64,000 bases of DNA from DAINPP01 sp963667315 (GCA_963667315.1 OY763325.1:3410001-3474000), one strand, 5' to 3'; positions 36,831 through 51,238 are shown, counted from the stretch's first letter. Program-made: numbers and translations. The notes: generated by a model not told the origin, from the letters alone.

Positions 36831-38186
36831 TCACTCATCTCTGAATTTTGTGAATATCATCAATGCGGCAAAACCAATGATTGCCGCTATGATTCCCGTC
36901 AGTCTGATTCCCATATCGTTTCCGGGATCTTTTCCCAGCAGCAGGATGGAACTGAAAACGACCATGGCGATCATCTGTCCCAGCTTGTTCATAAAAGTCT
37001 GTACGGCAAAAAACATCCCCTCTTTGTATTCTCCGGTCCGATCTCCGTCATTTTTGGCAATGTCCGCTACGATGGCATTCGGTAAAATTCCAAATATGGC
37101 AAAACCGATACCGGCAAAGAAGACGAATATGAAAGCCTGAACCGTTGGCGGTAAAGGCATCGCACCGAGAAATGCACAGTACAGATAAGCGATGATCAAC
37201 ATGATCATGGCAAAGAAGCAGAGCTTTTTCTTACCGACTTTTGGTGTCAACAGATTGACAACCGGGTAGAGAACAAACGCCAGTATACCGGTTATGGCTG
37301 TTATGATCATGACCCACCCTTCGTCAAATCCCAGCAGTACCGTCACATAATACACATTTCCCGTCTGGAAGATGGTGATGGCAATCCCATATGCGAGGAA
37401 AAAAATCTCGAACAATACAAAATTCTTATTTTGAAAAGCTGATTTTATAGCACTTTTAAAACTTGAAGGCTTGGATTTAACCGTCACATATTTTCTTTCA
37501 TCGATCATTAAGACCGGAATGATCATAAAGATGAACCCGAAGATTGCCAGAATACCGAGTGATAATCTGATGGCTGAAACGAGGGGCATACCCATGCCTT
37601 CAAAGATGGGCCATATGAATGATGCGCCACTGGCGATGATGTAACCGATAAACCATGTCAGGGCGATATAAGTTGAAAGATCCAATCTGTCTTTTTCCGT
37701 GTACCCCAATTCGGATGTCAGGGCAAAATACGGGGCCACATACATCGTGTAGAAAAGGTAATAGGTTAGCAGCGAGACGGTCAACCATATGATATTGATG
37801 GTCGAAACGCCTTGCGTCGGCATGAAGAAAACCAGCACGGTCAATGCGGTAAATGGGATGACTGCTTTTGCCATAAACGGGATTCTTCTACCCTTTGGAT
37901 TTTTACTCCTGTCACTCAATGACGCGATCCAGGGGTCTGTGATCCCATCCATGAAACGCCCGACCATGGTGATCAGACCAATGACGGTTAAAAATCCGAA
38001 TACGGCATTTCGCGGCACCATTTCGGGGATATTGACGCCTGCCGGCGGGTTGTAGAACCAGACAAGCCATACCTGAATAATACCCGAAAGAATGGACCAT
38101 CCGAGTTGACCGAGTGCATAAGCCACTTTAATCTTTAGTGGCAGTTTTTTGGGTAATAGGTGTTCCGATTGCAGCACTTTTTCCAT
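36831..38186 (-). CDS. GPH/MFS sugar:cation symporter (MelB-like), first of the operon
   Basis: The 451-residue, 12-helix transporter is homologous to the one at 34475-35914. It has KVAYALGQLGWS at the N-terminus, and the cytoplasmic loop DGITDPWIASLSDRSKNPKGRR matches the MelB signature. GGGGGG precedes ATG 38186. The stop overlaps the GTG of the hydrolase frame. Two related symporters in one operon suggest import of two related solutes or exchange of substrate and product. Confidence 0.88.
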   Translation of the reverse strand: MEKVLQSEHLLPKKLPLKIKVAYALGQLGWSILSGIIQVWLVWFYNPPAGVNIPEMVPRNAVFGFLTVIGLITMVGRFMDGITDPWIASLSDRSKNPKGRRIPFMAKAVIPFTALTVLVFFMPTQGVSTINIIWLTVSLLTYYLFYTMYVAPYFALTSELGYTEKDRLDLSTYIALTWFIGYIIASGASFIWPIFEGMGMPLVSAIRLSLGILAIFGFIFMIIPVLMIDERKYVTVKSKPSSFKSAIKSAFQNKNFVLFEIFFLAYGIAITIFQTGNVYYVTVLLGFDEGWVMIITAITGILAFVLYPVVNLLTPKVGKKKLCFFAMIMLIIAYLYCAFLGAMPLPPTVQAFIFVFFAGIGFAIFGILPNAIVADIAKNDGDRTGEYKEGMFFAVQTFMNKLGQMIAMVVFSSILLLGKDPGNDMGIRLTGIIAAIIGFAALMIFTKFRDE

Positions 38187-38198
38187 TTTATCCCCCCG

Positions 38199-38759
38199 TT
38201 AAATTGAAATCCCTTCTATCATGATGTCAATGATTTCTTCAAGTGTCTGTGCATAGGTCATATTCAGATCTGACAGTAATTTCATATCATGAACAGCCAT
38301 GATGGTTGAACAGTACATCTCCTTGAAAAGAACCTTGTTAACCCTTTTGATCTGTTTTTTATCCACCGCTTCATTCATAAGGGCGAATGTCCGATCCCAA
38401 TCTGATTTCAGTAACGCCTCAACTTTGTCATAAACAACCGAATATTTTTTCTTTAATGCCATTAAAAAGGCGTAATCAAAGGCAAAATGGAATTCCGGAA
38501 CGACCGTTAACAGGCGCTTCAATTTTTCAACCGCTGTTAAAGCGGTATCGTTGTACAGAACGTGCTGTTGCTCCTTGATGCTTCTATGCGATTCTTCAAT
38601 GAGTTTCATGATGACCTCTTCCTTTGTTCTGAAGATTTCATAGAGTGTTTTTTTACTGATCCCGTTCCTCACAGCAAGATCAGACATGGTAAAGGACAGC
38701 CCTTTTTCCTGTACCTCATACGCTGCAACGCGCATAATCTTTTTCTCTTGAGTCGTCAT
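38199..38759 (-). CDS. TetR-family transcriptional regulator
   Basis: The 186-residue TetR protein has an N-terminal helix-turn-helix (MSDLAVRNGISKKTLYEIFRTKEEV, about residues 24-48) and a variable ligand-binding C-terminal half. It is first in the operon with the two GPH symporters and the hydrolase, so it probably represses its own operon until the transported substrate binds. No clear palindromic operator was identified near the promoter. Confidence 0.9.
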   Translation of the reverse strand: MTTQEKKIMRVAAYEVQEKGLSFTMSDLAVRNGISKKTLYEIFRTKEEVIMKLIEESHRSIKEQQHVLYNDTALTAVEKLKRLLTVVPEFHFAFDYAFLMALKKKYSVVYDKVEALLKSDWDRTFALMNEAVDKKQIKRVNKVLFKEMYCSTIMAVHDMKLLSDLNMTYAQTLEEIIDIMIEGISI

Positions 38760-38810
38760 CTATTCACTTCCTTTAAAAAACTCAGGAAACCGAGGTGGTT
38801 TATTCAGTTT

Positions 38811-38819
38811 ATTTTATCA
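38811..38819 (-). promoter_or_regulatory. Extended -10 element (TGATAAAAT) for the tetR operon
   Basis: On the minus strand this reads TGATAAAAT, 52 bases upstream of the tetR start at 38759. Confidence 0.5.
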
Positions 38820-38850
38820 TAAATCAGGCATTATTTCAAAGCTTAAAGTT

Positions 38851-39120
38851 TTATATAAAAGAAGATGAGTTTTGGACGGATGTGATTATTCTATGATTTT
38901 TGCAAATATTAAAATTAACGGAAGTAACCGGTGGCGTCTTCGTTTCCATGTTAATTCCCCTGAGGTTGACGGTGATTTGTCCCGCCGGATCCGGCCAATC
39001 CATGTTTCTTGCGATAAACATGTCGTTTTCGGTTTTGAGCTGGGAAATCGAACAGGCGAAAAATGAATTAATTAACAGCGTGAAAGAAAAGATTGTAAGC
39101 AGGTGAATCAGTCGGTTCTT
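38851..39120 (-). pseudogene. Fragment of a choloylglycine/linear amide hydrolase-type (Ntn) protein
   Basis: The minus strand is open through a signal-like stretch (LIHLLTIFSFTLLINSFFACS) followed by LKTENDMFIARNMDWPD and ITVNLRGINM. This is the start of the Ntn-hydrolase fold of linear amide and bile-salt hydrolases (nucleophile Cys, then xxRNxDW). It lacks an upstream start codon (TGA just before) and ends in a TAA after about 80 codons, so most of the enzyme is gone. The call rests on the RNMDW-type motif only. Nothing else is seen in 38760-39205. Confidence 0.45.
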
Positions 39121-39205
39121 ATTCTGTCATATAACAAAACGCCTTTAAAAAAGTGTCTTGTTATAGCATTAACAGATTATCCGAATAAGAAGAAAAGCGC
39201 TATAA

Positions 39206-39214
39206 TGTTATAAT
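39206..39214 (+). promoter_or_regulatory. Extended -10 element (TGTTATAAT) for the antiporter operon
   Basis: TGTTATAAT lies 30 bases before the ATG of the 49-residue peptide gene at 39245; a second TATAAT overlaps at 39201-39206. Confidence 0.55.
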
Positions 39215-39244
39215 TTTATGGAAACTTATTTTAGAGGTGATTTG

Positions 39245-39394
39245 ATGGTAATTACAATGGTTGTGTTGCTGCTTGCCGGGTTGGGTCTCAACGCTTTTAT
39301 AGGGAATCTGGCTTTTCCGGGGAAGATTGGAATAATGGTCCGTCTTGCGATGACCGGATCGTACATAATGACGATACTGTCACTGATAAAGTGA
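39245..39394 (+). CDS. Small hydrophobic membrane peptide (49 aa) heading the antiporter operon
   Basis: ATG 39245 follows GAGGTGATTTG and reads MVITMVVLLLAGLGLNAFIG...KIGIMVRLAMTGSYIMTILSLIK, then TGA. Two hydrophobic helices with a glycine-rich turn suggest an integral membrane mini-protein. It lies between a promoter and the antiporter, 18 bases ahead of the latter start, so it should be co-expressed. It may be an accessory subunit of the antiporter. I know no family name. Confidence 0.6.
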   Translation: MVITMVVLLLAGLGLNAFIGNLAFPGKIGIMVRLAMTGSYIMTILSLIK

Positions 39395-39412
39395 TTTGAA
39401 GGGAATGATGCA

Positions 39413-40606
39413 ATGATCATTAGTCTTGCTCTGATTATTCTGTTTGGAATGTTGTTGAGTACTTTTTTTGAAAAGATAAGATTGCCGGGTTTACTTGGGA
39501 TGCTGATACTTGGGATCGTTATGGGGCCGTATGTTCTGAATATCATCAGCCCGAATATCCTTAATATCTCCGCCGGATTGCGGAAGATTGCCCTGATCGT
39601 CATCCTCATAAGAGCCGGGCTCGGTGTTGAAAAAGAAACTTTGAAAAAAGTCGGCGTTCCGGCAGTGAAACTGAGTTTTATTCCCGGGTTGTTTGAAGGT
39701 TTTACGATATTGGCCCTCGCCATCTGGCTTTTTGAATTTTCCGTTCCTGAAGCCGGCATGCTTGGGTTTATCGTTGCCGCTGTTTCTCCGGCAGTTGTTG
39801 TGCCTCAGATGTTAAATCTTATCGAAAACAGAAGAGGTGAGAAAAAAGGGATTCCAACATTGATACTGACGGGTGCTTCGGTTGATGATGTGGTTGCCAT
39901 TACCTTGTTCTCATCGTTTCTTGGTTTTTACGGGGGACAGCATATCAACATTGCGATGAAAGTTCTTGGGGTTCCCATCTCTATCATACTGGGGGCGGCC
40001 ATAGGGGTTGTGGTTGCCTTTATGCTGTTGTTCATGTTTAAAAAAATTCATATGAGAGATACAAAAAAGACGCTCGTCATCCTCGCTACGGCCATTCTCA
40101 TGACAGGGTTTGAAACAGCATTGGAGAGCATCATTCCCATTGCATCGCTTCTCGGTATAATGGTTATGGGATTTGTGATAAAGGAACGCTATGAAATCCT
40201 TGCCAATCGCCTGGCGGCTAAATTCAACAAACTCTGGGTCTTTGCCGAAATCATTCTTTTTGTTCTTGTTGGGGCACAGGTCAATATCCATCTCGCGTTT
40301 GAAGCCGGACCGTTGGGGTTGCTGATCATCGGATTGGGATTATGTGCAAGGAGCTTAGGTGTCTTGATCAGTTTACTGGGAACGAATCTGAACGGGAAAG
40401 AACGGCTGTTCTGTGTTATTGCCTATACACCCAAGGCTACGGTTCAGGCTGCGATAGGTGCTGTCCCCCTTGCGGCGGGAGTTGCCCATGGAGACGTGAT
40501 CCTCACGATTGCGGTGCTAGCCATTATCGTTACAGCACCATTGGGTGCAGCCGGAATACGCTTTGCGGGAAACCGTTGGCTTGAAGCGGAACCGTCTGTG
40601 AATTGA
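39413..40606 (+). CDS. Cation:proton antiporter (CPA family)
   Basis: The 397-residue, roughly 12-helix antiporter resembles the CPA1/CPA2 group: LPGLLGMLILGIVMGP near the N-terminus, GLGVEKETLKK, VAAVSPAVVVPQML and GASVDDVVAITLFS with the paired Asp residues of the ion site. It exchanges Na+ or K+ for H+ at the inner membrane. There is no C-terminal TrkA-N domain, but the downstream PII-like DUF190 protein could supply regulation. It is the second gene of a three-gene unit. Confidence 0.88.
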   Translation: MIISLALIILFGMLLSTFFEKIRLPGLLGMLILGIVMGPYVLNIISPNILNISAGLRKIALIVILIRAGLGVEKETLKKVGVPAVKLSFIPGLFEGFTILALAIWLFEFSVPEAGMLGFIVAAVSPAVVVPQMLNLIENRRGEKKGIPTLILTGASVDDVVAITLFSSFLGFYGGQHINIAMKVLGVPISIILGAAIGVVVAFMLLFMFKKIHMRDTKKTLVILATAILMTGFETALESIIPIASLLGIMVMGFVIKERYEILANRLAAKFNKLWVFAEIILFVLVGAQVNIHLAFEAGPLGLLIIGLGLCARSLGVLISLLGTNLNGKERLFCVIAYTPKATVQAAIGAVPLAAGVAHGDVILTIAVLAIIVTAPLGAAGIRFAGNRWLEAEPSVN

Positions 40607-40645
40607 ACATACAGAACTTCGGAATAAATCATTAAGGAGGTTTTT

Positions 40646-40978
40646 ATGCGTGGTGAAGGAAAAAGATTGAAAATATACATTTCAGAAAGGGATGATTACA
40701 AAGGAGAAGCGTTGTATAAATTTCTTCTGAAAAAGTTCAGAGAATTTGAAGTTGGGGGCGCAACAATTATTTCGGGTATAGAAGGCTACGGTCTTGGGAG
40801 CTGTATCAAACAGTTTAACGTCTGGGATCTCAAAGAGGATCTACCCATCATCATAGAAGTTGTCGATAAAGCTGAAAAGATAGATGCCTTAATTCCCGTT
40901 GTGGAGGAATATGTTGAGGGAGGTTTGATAACCGTAGAGGATGTCCAGATCGTCAAATATTCTTCAAGGCGTAAATAG
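40646..40978 (+). CDS. DUF190 (PII-like) protein
   Basis: The 110-residue protein matches DUF190: KIYISERDDYKGEALYKFLL, GATIISGIEGYG, LPIIIEVVDKAEKIDALIP and GGLITVEDVQIVKY, which follow the PII-like ferredoxin fold. AAGGAGG precedes ATG 40646. Proteins of this group often sit beside ion transporters or fluoride exporters and may bind nucleotides to gate them. A linked role with the antiporter is inference from position. Confidence 0.85.
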   Translation: MRGEGKRLKIYISERDDYKGEALYKFLLKKFREFEVGGATIISGIEGYGLGSCIKQFNVWDLKEDLPIIIEVVDKAEKIDALIPVVEEYVEGGLITVEDVQIVKYSSRRK

Positions 40979-41034
40979 AACAAAGGGAGAAATCGCTCTG
41001 TTATTCTTTTTTATGACTTCTCCCCGAATCATTC

Positions 41035-41928
41035 CTATTTGAATTCGGTTTTTGCAACTCGGAAGCCAATCGTATAGTGGCTGTCAATGGGATCGTTGGC
41101 AGTTCTGTGTGTAACCCTGCAATAGGATTGATCCTGAAACCAGTTTCCACCTCTGACAACTCTTAAGGAAGATGTTGTAAGATTAACGGGGTTATGGGCT
41201 TGAGGTGTTTCAAAATAATCTTCTGCAAACCAGTCATGACACCATTCGCTGACATTTCCGCTCATATCATGGATAGATAATTCGTTTCCCGACAGTTCTC
41301 CGACGTCATGCGTCCAATCTGCGTTATAACGGTACCATCCGACTTTTTCAATCTTATTGCTGCCCGCATACATGAATCCGTTACTCTTATTTCCACCGCG
41401 AGCTGCAAATTCCCATTCAGCTTCGGTGGGTAATCGGTAACCTTCAACTTTTGTGATATCCGAAGTGATTTTCCCCTCCATATCCAGCAAGTTCCCATTC
41501 GAATCATAAGCAGGATTCAACGATTCTTTAAGACTCAGCCAGTTACAGAAAGCGGCTGCGCCAAACCATGTTACTTCAATGACAGGGGCTTTTTCAGAAC
41601 CTGTATTTAATACAAAATGCGTCCCGCTGAATCCGATTTCACAATCTTCGTCATCCATATCAATCCATTCGGTTCCGTTGAAAGAGCCATCGGGTAAAAC
41701 TTCCGCATCATTCAAAAAAGCGATGTACTCTTCGTTCGTCACTTCAAATTGTCCGATGGAATAATCATAAGTTAAAGTAACAGGGGCTCCCTTAACGGTT
41801 TTATATGGGATTGAACCGAAGTTGAAAGAACCACCGCTTACAGTAATCATTGTTGCCAAAGTCAAAATAATCAATTGTGATAAGGCGATAAAACCGGTAA
41901 CGATTGGTGAAGGTTTAATTTCCATCAT
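41035..41928 (-). CDS. Formylglycine-generating-enzyme-fold (SUMF1/FGE) protein, membrane-anchored
   Basis: The 297-residue protein has an N-terminal hydrophobic anchor (PIVTGFIALSQLIILTLATMI) and then the FGE-sulfatase fold: GSFNFGSIPY, EVTNEEYIAFLND, EVTWFGAAAFCNWLS, GYRLPTEAEWEFAARGG, DMSGNVSEWCHDWF and RVVRGGNWFQDQSYCR. True FGEs use a cysteine pair about five residues apart near the C-terminus; here only the second Cys remains (QDQSYC). It is therefore probably not a standard sulfatase activator. No sulfatase is nearby. A related protein lies at 51219. It is single-gene and would act outside the membrane if the anchor is correct. Confidence 0.82.
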   Translation of the reverse strand: MMEIKPSPIVTGFIALSQLIILTLATMITVSGGSFNFGSIPYKTVKGAPVTLTYDYSIGQFEVTNEEYIAFLNDAEVLPDGSFNGTEWIDMDDEDCEIGFSGTHFVLNTGSEKAPVIEVTWFGAAAFCNWLSLKESLNPAYDSNGNLLDMEGKITSDITKVEGYRLPTEAEWEFAARGGNKSNGFMYAGSNKIEKVGWYRYNADWTHDVGELSGNELSIHDMSGNVSEWCHDWFAEDYFETPQAHNPVNLTTSSLRVVRGGNWFQDQSYCRVTHRTANDPIDSHYTIGFRVAKTEFK

Positions 41929-42021
41929 ATCCCGCTCCTTTTATTCATTTTTGACATATACCAATTATACAGTAAAAAAGTTGTGCTGGATGCATATAAA
42001 ATTGTAAAGAATACTGAAGTA

Positions 42022-42030
42022 TGATAAAAT
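42022..42030 (+). promoter_or_regulatory. Extended -10 element (TGATAAAAT) for the alpha/beta hydrolase
   Basis: TGATAAAAT lies about 146 bases before the likely start, implying a longish leader in which I see no clear structure. Confidence 0.4.
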
Positions 42031-42176
42031 ATAATAAAGTACAACTGTACTTTTTTGTAATAGAAATTAAAGAAGGTGTGAAAAGTAGAAGGATTGAAAT
42101 GGCAACCGACTTAAAGGAATTTCCGATTTTTATTAGATTGAATCCGAAAAATATATAAAAAAGTGAGGTTTTGAAA

Positions 42177-43337
42177 TTGAATGGCATTAAATTTAAAAGA
42201 GGGACCTATCTCCTGAACAATGAGCCGAATTTCAACTATCAACTGAATCGTACAATCATGTGGAGTGATGGGGATTTAGAAGAGCTTGAAGGCATAAGCG
42301 GGCATATTGACTCAACTGAGACATGGGTATCTGAATTTGTAAAATTAGCGGATCATGCGCTGCAGGAAGATCAAGTAAATAAAGCGATTGCTTATTATCG
42401 AATGGCTGAATTTTTTGAGTTTGATGGAAGTTGTGAAAAAATAAAATTGTACAGAAAATCAAGGGAGTATTTTTATGAGAAAAACAGCTTTGTCTTTAAT
42501 AGTGTACTTAACAGGGAATATGTAGATTATCAGGGGATAAAATTACCGGTTTGGACGAATAAGCTCAATGCCGAAAGGTCTCGTTCAACGGTTGTGATCC
42601 ATGGAGGAAACGACTCCTACATCGAAGAATTTCTACCGATTATGCTCTATTTTTCTGGAAAAGATATCAAAGTATACCTGTTTGAGGGGCCGGGTCAGGG
42701 AGAGGTCTTAAGAGAATTCGGAATGCCGTTGATCTGTGAATGGGAAAAACCGGTCAGTCGTATTTTAGACCATTACAAATTGGATGATGTGACGATCATC
42801 GGGATTTCATTGGGGGGCATGCTTGCTTCAAGAGCAGCTGCTTTCGAAAAAAGAATCAAAAGGGTTGTTTCATGGAGTATCCTGCCGAATTTTCTGGATG
42901 TATTACTCTCAACCAGAAATCGCACACTTCAGAAGACGTTGCGTGCTTTATTGTATTTACGATGTAAGAACCTCATAAATTTTCTCATGAAAAAACAAAT
43001 AAAGAAGGACCCGATGGCTAAATGGGGGATATATCACGGACTCCATAATATGGGAGTGAATACCTTTTACGACTATCTTCTAAAGGCCGATAAGTTTCAG
43101 ATGCTCGACGTGGCAGAATTAATCACACAGGATTATCTTTTGATTGGTGCTAAAAAAGATCACTTTATCCCGGTGGAAATGTATAAAGCTGTTGTCGACT
43201 CACTGGTAAACGTCAGTTCCATGACATATCGATTATTCACTGAAAAAGAATGTGGAGAGAATCATTGTAATGCAGGGAATACCGGATTGGTTCTGGACAC
43301 GATTGTCGATTGGATTGTACGGATCTCTGAAAAGTGA
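42177..43337 (+). CDS. Alpha/beta hydrolase with N-terminal helical region
   Basis: The roughly 386-residue protein has an N-terminal helical part (residues about 1-110, including ALQEDQVNKAIAYYRMAEFF, a TPR-like helix pair). The alpha/beta-hydrolase domain follows: TVVIHGGNDSYIEEF, nucleophile GISLGGMLASRAA (Ser), DYLLIGAKKDHFIP with the acid, and CGENHCNAG with the catalytic His. The TTG at 42177 is chosen because GTGAGG is 9 bases upstream; a TTG two codons earlier overlaps that site. Esterase or thioesterase activity is likely; the substrate is unknown. Confidence 0.78.
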   Translation: MNGIKFKRGTYLLNNEPNFNYQLNRTIMWSDGDLEELEGISGHIDSTETWVSEFVKLADHALQEDQVNKAIAYYRMAEFFEFDGSCEKIKLYRKSREYFYEKNSFVFNSVLNREYVDYQGIKLPVWTNKLNAERSRSTVVIHGGNDSYIEEFLPIMLYFSGKDIKVYLFEGPGQGEVLREFGMPLICEWEKPVSRILDHYKLDDVTIIGISLGGMLASRAAAFEKRIKRVVSWSILPNFLDVLLSTRNRTLQKTLRALLYLRCKNLINFLMKKQIKKDPMAKWGIYHGLHNMGVNTFYDYLLKADKFQMLDVAELITQDYLLIGAKKDHFIPVEMYKAVVDSLVNVSSMTYRLFTEKECGENHCNAGNTGLVLDTIVDWIVRISEK

Positions 43338-44011
43338 AAGATAAATAAAAAGACAGAATCCCAGTTTGCGATTGGGGGTAATGTATAGAAGACAGTGCTG
43401 CAGAAAAGCGACAACCTATTAATTTGAAATGATGAAGAAAAAAGAGGCCAAACGATCAATTATACCAAAGGGAAGAGAAAAGAAAAAACGGGTTTACTGT
43501 ATAGTAACGTGGATGTGAGGAGGGGTTAATTGACAAAAGGGAGGAGGAATGGTAAGATTGCTTCGCCGTTGAACGGAGCGGCGGAGCGGAACGGAAAGCG
43601 TGTGAAGCTCGAAAAGAGTTCCTGAAAGTAGAAGAACCTTAGATGATAAGTTTACGAAGTAAACTTAAAGGGCTTCGAAGAAGACCAGGTCATTGAAAAA
43701 CGGATAACGAAAAATAGACGAACCAGCAAGTGAGACAAGATGAAAATTTTGACTCCAACGCGAATTATATCGGGCAGATATAATTTGAGTGCGAGGAGAT
43801 TCTGAACAAATCTCCAAACCGAAAAAACCAAAGTGATGTGAAGCTTGAGGGACGAGCTTCTCGAAGTATTCTTTGAATACTTCATGAGATAGTTTGAAAG
43901 ACAAGTTTTATACGGGAGACCGAACTGAAAAGTTCAGACCATAATCACTGAGTGACAACAGGGAAGACCTGAAACGATTTTTACTAATTACGATGTAATT
44001 AGTTACATAAA
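43338..44011 (+). other. Intergenic and rRNA leader region
   Basis: No gene is supported here. The segment holds the tail of the hydrolase unit, the rRNA promoter at 43530-43558 and about 450 bases of transcribed leader before 16S. The leader contains several self-complementary stretches (for example TTTACGAAGTAAA and TAATTACGATGTAATTA), as expected of rRNA processing and antitermination leaders. No tRNA is embedded. Confidence 0.7.
43530..43558 (+). promoter_or_regulatory. rRNA operon promoter
   Basis: A consensus -35 TTGACA (43530-43535) is separated by 17 bases from TAAGAT (43553-43558). This is the only strong -35/-10 pair noticed in the window, fitting an rRNA promoter about 480 bases upstream of 16S. 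Confidence 0.65.
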
Positions 44012-48949
<4,938 letters not shown>

Positions 48950-49135
48950 ATTGGAACTTGCAAAACAAGTTCCTTGGGAGTTTCTTCGAAACTCCAAGTA
49001 GTTAGCTGAAAGTTATTTGGGAGATTTTAAAATCTTTCTGCGAAAGATCATAAAACTCCAGATAATCGGAAGAAGGATAAAATGGAACTTGACAGAGTTC
49101 CGAATAGTAAGCGTCAGTTTTAAAAGTAATGAAAA

Positions 49136-49154
49136 TTCCTTATGCTATTTTGAA
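49136..49154 (+). other. 3' strand of the 23S processing stem
   Basis: TTCCTTATGCTATTTTGAA is complementary to 45657-45675 on the far side of 23S, consistent with an RNase III-type processing helix. Confidence 0.6.
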
Positions 49155-49208
49155 TGACTTATTTTGTTCATGAGAAAGATAGTCTTTCTTGAGAACATAC
49201 CCTTTATG

Positions 49209-49325
<117 letters not shown>

Positions 49326-49338
49326 TTTTCCTTTTATA

Positions 49339-49370
49339 CCCCATCCTTTTTAGGATGGGGTTTTCTTTTT
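49339..49370 (+). terminator. rRNA operon terminator
   Basis: The stem CCCCATCC/GGATGGGG has a 6-base loop and is followed by TTTTCTTTTT, directly after 5S. Confidence 0.9.
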
Positions 49371-49419
49371 GTTCTTACACAAGGATTAATATAAATGAAG
49401 TGAAATGTTAGTTAAAATA

Positions 49420-49428
49420 TGATAAAAT
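49420..49428 (+). promoter_or_regulatory. Extended -10 element (TGATAAAAT) for the acyl-CoA-synthetase operon
   Basis: TGATAAAAT lies about 112 bases upstream of GTG 49541. Confidence 0.45.
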
Positions 49429-49540
49429 AGAATGTTGCCAGATAAAATACATTTATAAAATCGGATTTAGTATAATCATTAACAGGACAGCTATTGTTTG
49501 AACTATGTTATGTTTCTTTTTTTCAACAAGAGGTGTTAAT

Positions 49541-51238
49541 GTGAATGATGTGAAGGGCTCTATGTATGATTATATAAGGATTGCGGCCATGCGTTTTTCA
49601 AATCTAACTGCTTGTGAATTTATGGGGAAAAAGACGACTTATCGTCAACTCTTAAGCAGAATAGATGATGCATCGGATTTTTTCAGAGCTGTTGGTATAC
49701 GTAGTGGACATTGCGTGACTTTGTGTCTTCCAAATTGTCTGACTGCGGTGATAAGTATTTATGCCCTGAATAAAATTGGTGCAGTTGTTTCTCCGATTCA
49801 TCCCCTTTCCACCCCTTATGAGATTAAAACTTATACGCATATCTCTCACAGTACGTATGCGATTACACTGGAACAATTCCAAAAACAATTTCAATCGGTT
49901 TTTGCACAAACTGATCTGAAAAAGATCATTGTGTTCTCTATCAGTGATGAGATGCCGTTTTATCTGAAGTTTCCCTATCGCTTGTCAAAGAGGATTAAAC
50001 GGAATGGCCAGTCTTCTGAGCGTATTCCGGTTATAAACGCCAATCATTTTATTCATTGGCATATCAATAAAAAACAGTCCAAAGATACTGTTATGCAGTC
50101 ATCGGAGATGAATGAGAAAAAAACGGATAAACTTGCCGTTATTCTTTTCAGTGGTGGCACAACGGGAACACCGAAAGGGGTTATGTTGTCCAATGGAAAT
50201 TTCAATACTTTGGCGCAGCAAATTGGTGAACGGGGAAAAGCTGTAGAGCTTGGGGGTAAGGTTCTGGGAATATTACCGATCTTTCACGGCTATGGCTTGG
50301 GGGTTGTTGTGCATTCCTTTTTATCATGGGGGAGCCATATCATCCTTGTACCGAAATTTACAACGGATACCATCGGCCGTTTATTTAAACGGAAGAAACC
50401 GGCATATTTTCAGACGATTCCCAGATTATTGGAACCATTGCTGAAAAACAAACATTTTCAAAAGGCAGACCTTTCAGGGTTCAGAAAGATAAACTGCGGT
50501 GGCGATAAATTGAAGGATAGTACGCTGGAAGAATTGAAAACGATATTAAAAAAAAAGGCACCGGATGCCATTTTTAGTGAAGGATACGGGTTAACTGAAA
50601 CGGTTTCGGCTTGTATGGCAATGCCTGAAAAGGTGTACAAAAAAGGGAGTATTGGAAAACCCTTGCCGGGAATGGAAGCGATGATTGTGATACCGGGAAC
50701 TGAAACTGAAGCCCCCACAGGTCAAGAGGGTGAAATCTGTGTGAGAGGGCCTAATGTCATGATGGGATATATGGATGATGAAGTGGAAACCACCCGTGTT
50801 CTGAGAAAACATCCGGATGGGAAACTATGGCTTCATACAGGTGATTTGGGGTGTGTTGACGAAGAAGGTTTTTATTATTTCAAAGAGAGGATGAAACGGA
50901 TCTTTAAGGTTTCCGGGATGGCTGTTTTTCCCGTTCAGATAGAAGAAGTCCTGAATGCTCATCCACTTGTCGTTGAGTCTTTTGTAATTGGGGTACCTGA
51001 TACTGTTAGAGGTCAGAAAATCAAAGCGATTGTCGTTTTGGAGGAAGATCATCTTATGATGGATGAGATGGCAATAAAGGCGGAGATTCTTCAATGGTGT
51101 AGAGAAAAACTGATTCCATGGCGGTGTCCGGGAGAAATTGAAATCATCGGAGAAATGCCTAAAACAAAGGTGGGAAAAGTATCGTTTCAAAGTATCAGGA
51201 TAAAATACGGTGAGACACATGATGAAAAAAACGCTTGA
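49541..51238 (+). CDS. AMP-dependent acyl-CoA synthetase/ligase
   Basis: The 565-residue ANL-family ligase activates a carboxylic acid as acyl-AMP and usually transfers it to CoA. Motifs are ILFSGGTTGTPKGVM (AMP loop), EGYGLTETVSACM, LHTGDLGCVDEEGFYYFKERMKRIFKVSG (hinge) and the C-terminal catalytic Lys in PKTKVGKVSFQ. The GTG at 49541 follows AAGAGGTG; an ATG 12 codons earlier has no site. Its last 20 bases overlap the FGE-like gene. With the E2/CAT-like gene two places on, it suggests acyl activation followed by acyl transfer. The acid is unknown. Confidence 0.87.
   Translation: MNDVKGSMYDYIRIAAMRFSNLTACEFMGKKTTYRQLLSRIDDASDFFRAVGIRSGHCVTLCLPNCLTAVISIYALNKIGAVVSPIHPLSTPYEIKTYTHISHSTYAITLEQFQKQFQSVFAQTDLKKIIVFSISDEMPFYLKFPYRLSKRIKRNGQSSERIPVINANHFIHWHINKKQSKDTVMQSSEMNEKKTDKLAVILFSGGTTGTPKGVMLSNGNFNTLAQQIGERGKAVELGGKVLGILPIFHGYGLGVVVHSFLSWGSHIILVPKFTTDTIGRLFKRKKPAYFQTIPRLLEPLLKNKHFQKADLSGFRKINCGGDKLKDSTLEELKTILKKKAPDAIFSEGYGLTETVSACMAMPEKVYKKGSIGKPLPGMEAMIVIPGTETEAPTGQEGEICVRGPNVMMGYMDDEVETTRVLRKHPDGKLWLHTGDLGCVDEEGFYYFKERMKRIFKVSGMAVFPVQIEEVLNAHPLVVESFVIGVPDTVRGQKIKAIVVLEEDHLMMDEMAIKAEILQWCREKLIPWRCPGEIEIIGEMPKTKVGKVSFQSIRIKYGETHDEKNA

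Noticed and set aside
39226..39759. 177-residue minus-strand frame
   Set aside because: It is antisense to the 49-residue peptide and antiporter genes and has a low-information, Ile/Pro/Ser-rich composition.
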